Assembly (NCBI RefSeq): GCF_900142545.1
Contig: NZ_FRBF01000002.1
Coordinates: 215,560-279,559 of the forward strand
DNA length: 64,000 bases
Source: Fibrobacter sp. UWT2
GTDB taxonomy: Bacteria > Fibrobacterota > Fibrobacteria > Fibrobacterales > Fibrobacteraceae
Direction: 5' to 3'
Below the pieces are notes generated by a model. The model did no database searches and was not told where the DNA came from. It saw only the letters and a list, made by a program, of their open reading frames with translations. This document shows positions 36,088-44,630 of this stretch, piece by piece. Made by a program: the position numbers and the translations under genes. Each line of letters opens with the position of its first letter. Position 1 is the stretch's first letter.

Positions 36088-36735
36088 TTACTTGCCGGAC
36101 GAGACAATCACCTTCGCGGTCTTCAAGATTTTGTTCTTGAGCTTGTAGCCCTTCTGGAACACGGTCACCACGTGGCCTTCGGGCACGGTCTCGCTGGGCT
36201 GCTGCATCAGGGCTTCGTGCATGTTCGGGTCGAATTCGGCACCCGTCGGGTCGATTTGCTCGAGGCCCGCATCGGTCAAAATCTTTGCGAACTGGTTGTA
36301 GATCATCTGCATGCCCTTCTCGAAGGCTTCCAAATCCTGGGCCTTGTTTTCGCTCGCGAAAGCGCGCTCGAAGTTGTCCTGCACTTCAGAGAGCTTTTCA
36401 AGGAGCTTGCCGTTTGCCGTTTCGATGAGTTCGAGCTGTTCCTTGGCGGTACGACGGCGGTAGTTGTCGAATTCGGCCATCAGGCGCAAGTTGCGGTCAT
36501 TAGCGTCGGCCAGTTGCTGCTTCAGGACTTCTGTCGGGTCCGGAGCCGCGGCTGGTTCCGCAGGCTGTTCAGCAGATTCAGCGGGTTGCTCGGCGGTAGC
36601 TTCGGCCTGGGCTTCGTCAGCCTTGTTGGCTTCGGCTTCCATCTTCATGGCTTCTTCGGCGGCCTTGAGCACGTCCTGTTCGAATTTTGCCTTTTCTTCG
36701 GCGGTCGGTTCCTGCTGATTCAAATCTTCTGCCAT
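36088..36735 (-). CDS. grpE: Nucleotide exchange factor GrpE
   Basis: This 215-residue protein is the exchange factor for DnaK. An acidic, Ala-rich N-terminus (about 1-70) is followed by the coiled coil with LKQQLADANDRNLRLMAEFDNYRRR and the C-terminal beta domain with DPTGAEFDPNMHEAL and VVTVFQKGYKLKNKILKTAKVIVS, all typical. AAGGA lies 9 nt upstream of the ATG. It is separated from dnaK/dnaJ by 12 kb but shares a sigma-54-type promoter and upstream inverted repeat with dnaK. Confidence 0.95.
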   Translation of the reverse strand: MAEDLNQQEPTAEEKAKFEQDVLKAAEEAMKMEAEANKADEAQAEATAEQPAESAEQPAEPAAAPDPTEVLKQQLADANDRNLRLMAEFDNYRRRTAKEQLELIETANGKLLEKLSEVQDNFERAFASENKAQDLEAFEKGMQMIYNQFAKILTDAGLEQIDPTGAEFDPNMHEALMQQPSETVPEGHVVTVFQKGYKLKNKILKTAKVIVSSGK

Positions 36736-36806
36736 TTCTAAAAAATCCTTTTAAAATGCCTCACATTGATATGTCGGGGCTCTGTTTTACATTTTCCGTG
36801 CCATAT

Positions 36807-36825
36807 TTAGCAATTTTCATGCCAA
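36807..36825 (-). promoter_or_regulatory. Sigma-54-type promoter of grpE
   Basis: On the minus strand TTGGCATG-AAAA-TTGCTAA has GG and GC separated by exactly 10 nt and matches the -24/-12 consensus apart from T for C at one position. A weaker GGCACGGAAAATGT match lies about 20 bp downstream. The dnaK promoter is nearly the same. Confidence 0.6.
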
Positions 36826-36843
36826 GTGCAAAGATTAGAAAGT

Positions 36844-36860
36844 TGTTTTGTTTTGAAACA
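36844..36860. promoter_or_regulatory. Inverted repeat TGTTTT-N5-GAAACA upstream of grpE
   Basis: It differs at one base from the dnaK repeat at 24464-24480 and is centred about 30 bp upstream of the -24 GG, against 41 bp for dnaK. The roughly 12-bp difference is close to one helical turn. Confidence 0.5.
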
Positions 36861-36953
36861 TACAACGACTTTTTTACAATTATTTGAACAAAAATGCTTT
36901 TTCATGAAAAAAGAGTATATCTTTGTAAATAAAAGTTATAAGAAGGACTCCAT

Positions 36954-37484
36954 ATGAATACAGAAACACCGAATCGCGGCCCGAATCCAGCCCAAATGAA
37001 GGCTGTCGGCCTCAGAATTTCATTTATGATGGCCCTATGGATGAGCTTTACGCTCAGCATATTTGGTACCGCTACGGCTGAACGCCCTGCCGGCATGCCT
37101 TTGGCCCCTATTATTATAGGTTGGTTCGGCAGCTTTGTCTTGAGCTTTGTGGTGAGCTTCGGCATCGGTTTTGTGGTGCCCATGGGCAAGGTGAATGCCG
37201 CTCTTGGCCGAAAATTCCACCTGCAGCCGCGAAAAATAACCACTCACATCATTGAAACCTTCGTTTCCAACCTGATTTATACGCCGCTCATGACGGCCGT
37301 CATGGTAACTTTTGCCTATTTCGTGCTGATGCCGCCTGACCACAAACCGCCTTATATGCCCATGTTCGTGGGTTCGCAAATTGCCTGTTTTGTATTCGGC
37401 TATATCATGATTTTCATTGCGATGCCCTTTATCGCCAAAAAAGCCTTCAAATCGGCAGGTGTGGGCATGCCTCCCAAACAATAG
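36954..37484 (+). CDS. Four-helix membrane protein (DUF2798-like)
   Basis: This 176-residue protein has four hydrophobic segments, about 17-40, 52-75, 100-125 and 140-160. The repeated patterns FMMALWMSFTLSIFGTA and FVSNLIYTPLMTAVMVTF recall the tandem DUF2798 membrane repeat. No enzymatic residues are obvious. AGAAGGACTCCATATG gives the ribosome binding site. It is divergent from grpE with a 218-bp shared intergenic region. Role unknown. Confidence 0.65.
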   Translation: MNTETPNRGPNPAQMKAVGLRISFMMALWMSFTLSIFGTATAERPAGMPLAPIIIGWFGSFVLSFVVSFGIGFVVPMGKVNAALGRKFHLQPRKITTHIIETFVSNLIYTPLMTAVMVTFAYFVLMPPDHKPPYMPMFVGSQIACFVFGYIMIFIAMPFIAKKAFKSAGVGMPPKQ

Positions 37485-37536
37485 TTGGTTAAATTTTTTG
37501 TTACATTAAAACTTTCAAATAGCCTATTTCAATAAA

Positions 37537-37566
37537 TCCCCGGTCAAGCTGACCGGGGAAATTTTT
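37537..37566 (+). terminator. Terminator after the four-helix protein gene
   Basis: CCCCGGTC-AAGCT-GACCGGGG followed by AAATTTTT, about 53 nt after the stop. Confidence 0.85.
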
Positions 37567-37609
37567 AAATTTGACATCAAAGTTTAATTCCCCTTTTTAA
37601 AGGTGATGT

Positions 37610-40600
37610 ATGTGGAAAGCTAAGGGTGCAACCCGCTACTTTTTGTCTATACTAGCAATGACCTTTGTGCAAATGGGTGTGTTCATCTATGCACAAAAAA
37701 TTCTGTCCGGCTCCTTCGTCAATGTGGAATCAGGACAGACCTGGCAAGCATTCATGCTCCAAATCTTCTTCCTCGCGCCATATATTCTAATGGTATTCTT
37801 TGCGGGGTTCTTCACCAACAGGTTCTCTAAAAACAAGGTGCTGGCTTGGTCATCCCTAACGATGACACTCTTCGTGATCGCCCAGGCGGTGTTGGTCACC
37901 TGCAGCTGCCCCCGCGTGGCATTCTGGTTGTCCATTGGCCTTAGCTGCGGTTTTGCGGTACATAGCGCCGCCAAATACGGCATTCTAAAAGAAATGTTCG
38001 GCGTTCGCAACCTGAGTTTCGCTAACGCATTCCTGCAAATCTTTGGTCTGGGCGGCATTATTTGCGCCTCCTGGCTTGCAGTGGTGGGGGTGAACCTCAT
38101 TAACCTGGAATCCCTGCAGTCTTACGCCGCAGTCCATCGTATCACGTCGGAATCCCTTGTCATTCCCTGGATTTTGGCCGGAGTGGGCGTGCTGGGTACA
38201 GTATCCAGCTTCCTCGTGCCCAAGGTCAAGTACGAAAACAAGAACGTGAACATCCAGAACGTGAAGAAGCATTTGAGCCTGGGTTGGCGCGTGCCGACTC
38301 TCCGTGCATCCATTATCGCCCTTTCCATGTTCTGGGCATTGGCCCAGGTGTTCGTACTGATGTTCCAGGATGTGTCCGGTTCCTATGCCATCGACACCAT
38401 CCAGAATTACCTTGCATTCGCTTTCGTGGGCCTTATGGTGGGCTCCATTATCGCCGCAACCAAGTCCCGCGACTTTATTGAAACCGGCTTTATCCCGATG
38501 GGTATGATCGGCGTGTCCGTTTGCATGTTCCTGGTGCCGTTCTTTGTGAACCCGGTGGCTTTGGTGATTCTTTATTCCTTGACGGGTATTTTCGGCGGCC
38601 TGTTCCTAGTGCCGGTGAACGCCCTTTTGCAGTACAATACGCGTCCCAACAACTCGGGTTCTGTGCTGGCATTGGCAAACATGATCCAGGCTATCGTCCT
38701 GATTGCCTTCCTGTTCCTGTTCTCCATGATGGTCCATTACACCGATATCCGCCCGCAGCTTTACTTCTTGGGCCTCGCTCTTGTGTCGCTGGTGGTGTTT
38801 GTCTGGACTATTTCCAACTTGCCCCAGGCTTTGCTCCGTACTCTGCTTAAGCTGGTGTTTAACCGTTACCGCATTCGCGTGCTGGGTGTGCAGAACATTC
38901 CCAACGAAGGTCCGGTACTCTTGGTCGGTAACCATCACAGCTTTATCGACTGGGCCATGCTCCAGATGGCATCTCCGCGTCCTCTTTGCATTGCCAGCAA
39001 CAAGGACCACTTTGAACGTTGGTACTTGCGCTCGGTGTTAAAGCGTCTCGGCATGATCCGAATCGACAATAACAATCCCAAAGAAGCTATGGACAAGGTC
39101 CATGAGGCACTTCTGGCCGGTAAAGCGGTGGTCATTTTCCCGACAGGCGAAGTGTCCAAGTCCCCGCACGTGGAACCCTTTACCATTGACTATTCTTCGG
39201 CTGTTGACGAGACCGACGCGGTGATAGTCCCGTTCTACATTCAGGGCCTCTGGGGCACAAACTACAGCTATAGCGGCTCCAACATGTATGGCGCGTCTTC
39301 GGACCGTTCCGTGACAGTTGCCTTTGGCGATGCCATTCCCGCAACGACGCCTCCTAACGAGATTCGCGCCATTGTCCGCAAGATTTCGATTGATGCCTGG
39401 AAGTACGCCGTCAAGTTCGTGCACCCGATTGCGTCGTCCTGGATTCGAACCTGCAAGCGTTACGTGAAGCATGGCCCTGCTATTTACAGCCCCGACGGCA
39501 AACACTTTTCGGGTTACAAGCTCATGGGTGCCGTTATGGCATTCCGCGGGCTTTTAAGGAAAAAGCTTGGCAAAGATGAACAGAATATCGGTATCATGCT
39601 CCCGCCGAGCCCCGCTGGCGTCATCGTGAACCTGGTACTCTGGGTCATGGGCAAGACGAACGTGAACTTGAATTACACCTCGTCGGTCGAAAACGTCAAG
39701 TACTGTTGCGAACGCGCCGACGTGACGACGGTCATTTCGAGCAAACAGTTTATCCAGAAACTGAAGGGGAGAGGGAACGACTACTCCGAAATTGCCTCGG
39801 ACAAACTTCGCATTCTTTACGCCGAAGACTTGATGAAAGAAATCCCGAAGGCAAAGATTGCGGCATTGCTGCTTACCTGTATCGTGCTGCCCTCGTGGCT
39901 CATTCGCTTTATTTTCTGCAAGCGTACCAAGATTGACGATACGGCTGTCATTGTGTTCAGTTCCGGTTCCGAGGGAACTCCGAAAGGCGTGATGCTCAGC
40001 CACAGGAACTTGATGGGTAACATTCAGCAGCTTGCGTGCATTATTAACGTAAGCCGCGGCGACGTGATGCTTTCGGAACTTCCGCTGTTCCATAGCTTCG
40101 GCCTTACCGTAACCACGCTTTTGAACTTGACCGAGGGTTGCCCGATTGTGGCAGTGGCAGACCCCACCGACGTAAAGACCATGGCCCGCGTATGCGCCGA
40201 ATTCCATGTGACATGCTTGGTGGCAACGCCTACGTTCTTGCGAGCCTTTACGGTGAGCCGTTACGTGCATCCGTTGGTGTTCAAGTACGTGCGCATGATT
40301 ATTGCCGGTGCCGAAGCCTTGCGCCCGGAACTTGCAACTGCATTCCGCCTCAAGTTCGGTAAAGAAATCTACGAAGGTTACGGCTGCACCGAAACGGCTC
40401 CGGTGGCCTCGGTGAATACCGAAAACACTCTGCACAACGACTACACGACGCTCCAGATAAATAATAAGCCGGGTACCGTGGGTCCTGCGCTTCCGGGAAC
40501 ACAGTTCCTGATTGTAGACCCCGAAACGAACATTCCACTCCCGACAGGCGAAGCGGGTATGATTCTGATTGGCGGCTGCCAGGTGATGCAGGGCTACCTC

Positions 40601-41038
40601 AAGGACCCGGACCGCACAAATAGCGTTATCGTGAAAATCAACGGTATTCGTTACTACCGCACCGGCGACAAGGGATACCTGGACGAAGACGGATTCTTGA
40701 CGATTGTGGACCGCTACAGCCGATTCGCAAAGCTCGGCGGCGAAATGGTGAGCCTGGGTGCCGTCGAAAAGAAGATTCAGGATACGCCGGTCCTGGAAGG
40801 CTGCGACTACTTGGTGACGACCATTCCGGATTCGGCCAAGGGCGAAAAGATTGTTCTTTTGTACCAAGGCGAAAAAGACCCGAAGGACGTGATTTCGGAA
40901 TTGCGCGCAAGCAACTTCCCGCCGATCATGCTCCCGTCGCTTGCCTTTGCGGTCGAAAAAGTGCCTAAGCTCGGTACGGGCAAGGCAGACTTTACCACCG
41001 CGAAGAAGGTCGCCAAGGAACTCGCCGGTGTAAAATAA
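37610..41038 (+). CDS. aas: LplT-Aas fusion: MFS lysophospholipid transporter, acyltransferase and acyl-ACP synthetase
   Basis: This 1142-residue protein fuses three activities. Residues 1-410 are an MFS transporter like LplT with about 11-12 helices. Residues about 420-610 are a PlsC-type acyltransferase with NHHSFIDW (HX4D, near 440) and PTGEVS. Residues about 635-1142 are an AMP-dependent synthetase with SSGSEGTPKGVMLSHRNL near 784, YGCTETAPVAS and YRTGDKGYLDEDG. In E. coli LplT and Aas are separate proteins that import and re-acylate lysophospholipids; the fusion links uptake and repair. AAGGTGAT precedes the ATG. Confidence 0.92.
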   Translation: MWKAKGATRYFLSILAMTFVQMGVFIYAQKILSGSFVNVESGQTWQAFMLQIFFLAPYILMVFFAGFFTNRFSKNKVLAWSSLTMTLFVIAQAVLVTCSCPRVAFWLSIGLSCGFAVHSAAKYGILKEMFGVRNLSFANAFLQIFGLGGIICASWLAVVGVNLINLESLQSYAAVHRITSESLVIPWILAGVGVLGTVSSFLVPKVKYENKNVNIQNVKKHLSLGWRVPTLRASIIALSMFWALAQVFVLMFQDVSGSYAIDTIQNYLAFAFVGLMVGSIIAATKSRDFIETGFIPMGMIGVSVCMFLVPFFVNPVALVILYSLTGIFGGLFLVPVNALLQYNTRPNNSGSVLALANMIQAIVLIAFLFLFSMMVHYTDIRPQLYFLGLALVSLVVFVWTISNLPQALLRTLLKLVFNRYRIRVLGVQNIPNEGPVLLVGNHHSFIDWAMLQMASPRPLCIASNKDHFERWYLRSVLKRLGMIRIDNNNPKEAMDKVHEALLAGKAVVIFPTGEVSKSPHVEPFTIDYSSAVDETDAVIVPFYIQGLWGTNYSYSGSNMYGASSDRSVTVAFGDAIPATTPPNEIRAIVRKISIDAWKYAVKFVHPIASSWIRTCKRYVKHGPAIYSPDGKHFSGYKLMGAVMAFRGLLRKKLGKDEQNIGIMLPPSPAGVIVNLVLWVMGKTNVNLNYTSSVENVKYCCERADVTTVISSKQFIQKLKGRGNDYSEIASDKLRILYAEDLMKEIPKAKIAALLLTCIVLPSWLIRFIFCKRTKIDDTAVIVFSSGSEGTPKGVMLSHRNLMGNIQQLACIINVSRGDVMLSELPLFHSFGLTVTTLLNLTEGCPIVAVADPTDVKTMARVCAEFHVTCLVATPTFLRAFTVSRYVHPLVFKYVRMIIAGAEALRPELATAFRLKFGKEIYEGYGCTETAPVASVNTENTLHNDYTTLQINNKPGTVGPALPGTQFLIVDPETNIPLPTGEAGMILIGGCQVMQGYLKDPDRTNSVIVKINGIRYYRTGDKGYLDEDGFLTIVDRYSRFAKLGGEMVSLGAVEKKIQDTPVLEGCDYLVTTIPDSAKGEKIVLLYQGEKDPKDVISELRASNFPPIMLPSLAFAVEKVPKLGTGKADFTTAKKVAKELAGVK

Positions 41039-41080
41039 TGTGCATAAAGGAGATGTGTGATGTGAAATTTTATAATTTAT

Positions 41081-41108
41081 CATCACACATTTCACATTAC
41101 ACATTAAT
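41081..41108. repeat. Heptamer array CATCACA/CATTACA x4
   Basis: CATCACA, CATTTCA, CATTACA, CATTAAT form 28 bp between the Aas fusion gene and the next gene. A partial inverse (GATGTGTGATGTGA at 41052-41065) allows a hairpin between them. Confidence 0.7.
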
Positions 41109-41116
41109 AATCGCTT

Positions 41117-42100
41117 ATGAATCTTGAGCAACAAAATACAGGTTTGACCCCGGTACGAACGGCACGGTTAATTTCGTCGCTAATCGCCCTAGTGGGCATG
41201 GTTTTCTTGTTCCTGGAACGGGCGCTTGCTGCCGTGCTGCAAATGGCATCCGAAGGCGTTCAGCTTGGCCTTACGCGCTATGACAGCTTTACCGGGCGTA
41301 TGGCGCTTCAGAACTTTGCCGAAGACCGTCAGCTGTTCAAGATGCTTCAAGACGTCCAAGAACTGCTTCCGTCAGCGGAATCGGCCTTGACCGTTTTCTT
41401 GTTTATTGCAATCGTGTTGTTGGCTATTGCTGTGGTGGGGCTTGCTCTACCTAGGTTCTTTGTACATATTCTTGTGGCAATCAAGCTCCTTAAATGGGAA
41501 ACTGATGAGACCGAAGAAGATGGTGAAGAAACATCTTTCCGTGAAATTTTGACCAACATCGGGGAGATTCCGCTTAAAAAGCTTGCCATCCCGGTTGCCG
41601 TAATCGTCGTTTTGGTGGGCGGTTTCGCAGGGATTCGTAGTTGCCAGGAATCTGCAAAGTTTGCTTCTGTTGATTCTGCAGTCGAAGATTTGGAACAGCA
41701 CACGCTGGACTACATCAAGGCTCAAAAGGCCTATTTCGGCAAAACGAAGACTGTTGGTGGCCCCAAAGCCCTCCAGTTGCCGGACACATCTTCTACTGAT
41801 TACTTTGAATACAAGATTACCGGAGCTAGGTTTACCGCCATTTCGAGAGTACCTATCGAAGGTTGCCCTGCCGGTACCAAATGGAGCGTCTATTCTGAAT
41901 CCAAGGGCGTTTTCAGCAAGGAATTGGCCCTGTACAGACAGCCACCCAAGATTCCGGCCTGTATAAACATTACGCCGAATTACAAGAACATTGGTCGCCC
42001 CGAGAAGACCAAGAAAGTGGAAGATCCGAAGGCAAACGAACAGAAATCCAAGGATTCGACCGCCAAAGACCAAAAGGCAAAAGAGCCTGAAAAAAAGTAA
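41117..42100 (+). CDS. Membrane protein with pilin-like periplasmic domain
   Basis: This 327-residue protein has transmembrane segments at about 15-40, 90-120 and 155-175, then an extracytoplasmic domain (about 185-290) with the phrase SVDSAVEDLEQHTLDYIKAQKAYF and DTSSTDYFEYKITGARFTA. That domain recalls the globular part of type IV pilin-like proteins, but lacks the pilin leader. A Lys/Asp/Glu-rich tail ends the protein. No family is certain. The ATG follows a heptamer array with no clear Shine-Dalgarno. Confidence 0.65.
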   Translation: MNLEQQNTGLTPVRTARLISSLIALVGMVFLFLERALAAVLQMASEGVQLGLTRYDSFTGRMALQNFAEDRQLFKMLQDVQELLPSAESALTVFLFIAIVLLAIAVVGLALPRFFVHILVAIKLLKWETDETEEDGEETSFREILTNIGEIPLKKLAIPVAVIVVLVGGFAGIRSCQESAKFASVDSAVEDLEQHTLDYIKAQKAYFGKTKTVGGPKALQLPDTSSTDYFEYKITGARFTAISRVPIEGCPAGTKWSVYSESKGVFSKELALYRQPPKIPACINITPNYKNIGRPEKTKKVEDPKANEQKSKDSTAKDQKAKEPEKK

Positions 42101-42222
42101 TTCTGGCGTTGAACCTTGTTCACCGGCATAATGTTTAATTTCGTATACAAAAGCTCGTTTTAGTTAAACGAGCTTATATTTATTTATAGCGCCCATGTGG
42201 GTGTGTTGTTTGGGAAAAATGT

Positions 42223-44523
42223 ATGAAAATCAATCATGGTATAAATTTTGCCATGGCGGTATTTTGCGCAGGTGCCGTAAGCGCGAACGCCGCCATTGAA
42301 TGGGTAAACCAGTGCACCAGTAACGGCTTTACGCTGATTGCCGAGTCGGCGCACTTTGAAGTCTGCAAGAAGCCGACGACGGATGACGGCCAGGCGAACA
42401 ACGTTTCCATTCCGGATGCGGATGCGCAGGGCGTGCTCACGTCGCTCGAAAAAGTTTATTCATTCTATATCGATTCGCTCGGCTGGATGTTGCCCTTCCC
42501 GAAAAGCCCGGATAAAAAGCTCAAGAGCAACATCTACGTGTTCGACAATTCCGTGATGGCGGCGCTCTACGGCGGGCAGGACTACGTGAAAGGCTTGAAC
42601 AACGAATTCGGACCGGGCATGTGGATTGGCGTGGGCTCGCTGAAAGATTATTGGGGCACGTCGCACGAATTTGCGCACGGTCTGCAGGGAGTCGCCGGCT
42701 GGATGGGCAACAACAGCCATTCGGGCTGGTTCGCCGAAAGCCATGCAAACTGGATGGCGCACCAGTACAATCCGAACGACGCCCACTGCGCCGAATACCT
42801 CATCAATTACCCGTATCTGTATTACGGCTCCACACGCGACCGCTACTGCAACTGGCAATTCCTGGAACACCTCAAGGAAGAATTCGGCGGCGGCAACAAG
42901 GGCGCACACGAGGTGAACCGAATTTGGATGGAATCGATTCGCGACGGGGAAGATGGCCGCATGGAGCAGACACCGTTCTCCGCGATGATGATGGTTTACG
43001 GCTGGTCGCTTGATAGTTTGAATGCGCAATTTGGCAAATTCGCCATGAAAAACGCGACGCTTGAATATGCACCTGCAAAGAAGACGCTATACAAGAAGTC
43101 CTGGGGCGATTATGAATTCAAGACGCGTCGTGACGCCAGCTGGGGCGACAATTACCGCAGACACACGCGCGTGACCATGCTGAACAAGATCCCGTGTCCG
43201 GATTATTCCCCTCGCGAAGGCATGGAAGAGGAATGCCCGGAACAATACATTTCGCCCTCCTACTGGGCGCCGCAGCGCTGGGGCTACAATCTGGTGCGAC
43301 TCTATCCGGATTCCGCCGGCAAAGTCACGGTCAAGTTCCGCGGCATTGTGCAGGAAAAGCCGACGGTTAGCGGTTACACATGCTTTGGCGACAATACGGA
43401 CTACTACAAGGGCAAAACCTACAAATGGTGCAATTACGCGCCCGACAAGCTGCCGGACCCGGCCTCGGGCTGGACAGTCGGGCTAGTCGCGGAGGGCGCG
43501 GACGGAACGCCGCGATACAGCGAAATGAAGCACGGTACAGGTTTTAATATTGAAATTGAGACGAAGGCAAACGACAAGGCATTGTGGCTTGCCGTGACGG
43601 CGACTCCGACCGAGATGCAGACGATTTTGTGGGACCAGTTCTACTACAGCGTTTACCGCTACCCGTACATGATCGAGGTGGTAAACGGTGCTCCCGAAGG
43701 CTACAATAAGGACTTCTGGAAACCCGCAAATGCAAGCGGATATACGAAACACAGCAACGGCGGCGGCCTCGTGAGCAGCAAAGCGAAGGTCGATGCGAGC
43801 GTGTACGTGGGCCCCAATGCAGTCGTGAACGGCGGCACCGTTTCTGGAAACGCCCGCATCGAAGACTTCGCGGTCGTAGACGGCGGCACCATCAGCGGAA
43901 ATGCCATTGTCCGTGGTCGTGCGCTCGTGACTGCAGGTACCATTGGCGACGATGCCGTGCTCGAAGAAGACGCGTGGCTCGTGAGCGGAAGCATTACCGG
44001 TAAGGCAAAGGTCGGCGCGCTCTCGATTATCGTGAATACGACGGTGACGGACGATGCGCAGGTCTATGGCGTGATGTGGGCATTAAACGGCAAAAAGCTC
44101 TCTGGCACGGCGCAGTTGCGCGGTGACCTCGAAAACAACTTCGACAAGGAAATTTCGAAGGGGATCTTCTACGGCATGGTCGACAACGGAATGCTTAACA
44201 ATGCAAACTACGGCGCAAACCTTACGACTCCGCCAACCGATGCGACCGCAAGCCTGGATAAGGCCGTATGGTATGCCGTGGCCGACGATTCGACTGAAAC
44301 GGGTCCTTCTAAATTAATCAATACTCAACGCCTGCGCCTGAATCTCGAGGACAATGCTTTCGATGTGTTCAATTTGAACGGCAAGCACCTGGGTGTCGTT
44401 AAAAACGGAATTCAAGGTCAAATTTCGCTGCAAGAATCTTTGCGCAAGGCGGGCCTGAACGCGGGCACATACCTTATTCGCGGCAAGGAATCTAATAAAA
44501 TGCACCGAGTGAACTTGCGGTAA
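42223..44523 (+). CDS. Secreted putative metalloprotease (DUF6055-like) with beta-helix and C-terminal sorting tail
   Basis: This 766-residue protein has a signal peptide (cleaved around SANA, residue 24). A zincin-like motif HEFAHGL lies near residue 148, with a third ligand candidate, Glu in WFAESHANWMAHQ, near 171, the layout of DUF6055/gluzincin-like enzymes. Residues about 515-640 form a left-handed beta-helix-like repeat (VNGGTVSGNARIEDFAVVDG, ISGNAIVRGRALVTAG). The C-terminus (DVFNLNGKHLGVV...GTYLIRGKESNKMHRVNLR) resembles the sorting tail of GH43 in this window. The substrate is unknown; metal dependence is inferred from the motif. Confidence 0.75.
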   Translation: MKINHGINFAMAVFCAGAVSANAAIEWVNQCTSNGFTLIAESAHFEVCKKPTTDDGQANNVSIPDADAQGVLTSLEKVYSFYIDSLGWMLPFPKSPDKKLKSNIYVFDNSVMAALYGGQDYVKGLNNEFGPGMWIGVGSLKDYWGTSHEFAHGLQGVAGWMGNNSHSGWFAESHANWMAHQYNPNDAHCAEYLINYPYLYYGSTRDRYCNWQFLEHLKEEFGGGNKGAHEVNRIWMESIRDGEDGRMEQTPFSAMMMVYGWSLDSLNAQFGKFAMKNATLEYAPAKKTLYKKSWGDYEFKTRRDASWGDNYRRHTRVTMLNKIPCPDYSPREGMEEECPEQYISPSYWAPQRWGYNLVRLYPDSAGKVTVKFRGIVQEKPTVSGYTCFGDNTDYYKGKTYKWCNYAPDKLPDPASGWTVGLVAEGADGTPRYSEMKHGTGFNIEIETKANDKALWLAVTATPTEMQTILWDQFYYSVYRYPYMIEVVNGAPEGYNKDFWKPANASGYTKHSNGGGLVSSKAKVDASVYVGPNAVVNGGTVSGNARIEDFAVVDGGTISGNAIVRGRALVTAGTIGDDAVLEEDAWLVSGSITGKAKVGALSIIVNTTVTDDAQVYGVMWALNGKKLSGTAQLRGDLENNFDKEISKGIFYGMVDNGMLNNANYGANLTTPPTDATASLDKAVWYAVADDSTETGPSKLINTQRLRLNLEDNAFDVFNLNGKHLGVVKNGIQGQISLQESLRKAGLNAGTYLIRGKESNKMHRVNLR

Positions 44524-44557
44524 ACAGCCTCAGTGCATCAAAATAAACTTATTTAGA

Positions 44558-44592
44558 ACGAATGAAAAAACTCTTTTTCATTCGTTTTTATT
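44558..44592 (+). terminator. Terminator after the putative metalloprotease gene
   Basis: ACGAATGAAAAA pairs with TTTTTCATTCGT around ACTC, followed by TTTTATT, 35 nt after the stop. Confidence 0.85.
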
Positions 44593-44630
44593 ATCTTCAA
44601 TACGTTTGGTGTGGAAAAAAAGAGGTTTAC

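Noticed and set aside
39554..41134. A 526-codon open frame on the minus strand
   Set aside because: It is antisense to the synthetase domain of the LplT-Aas fusion, which carries all expected motifs.
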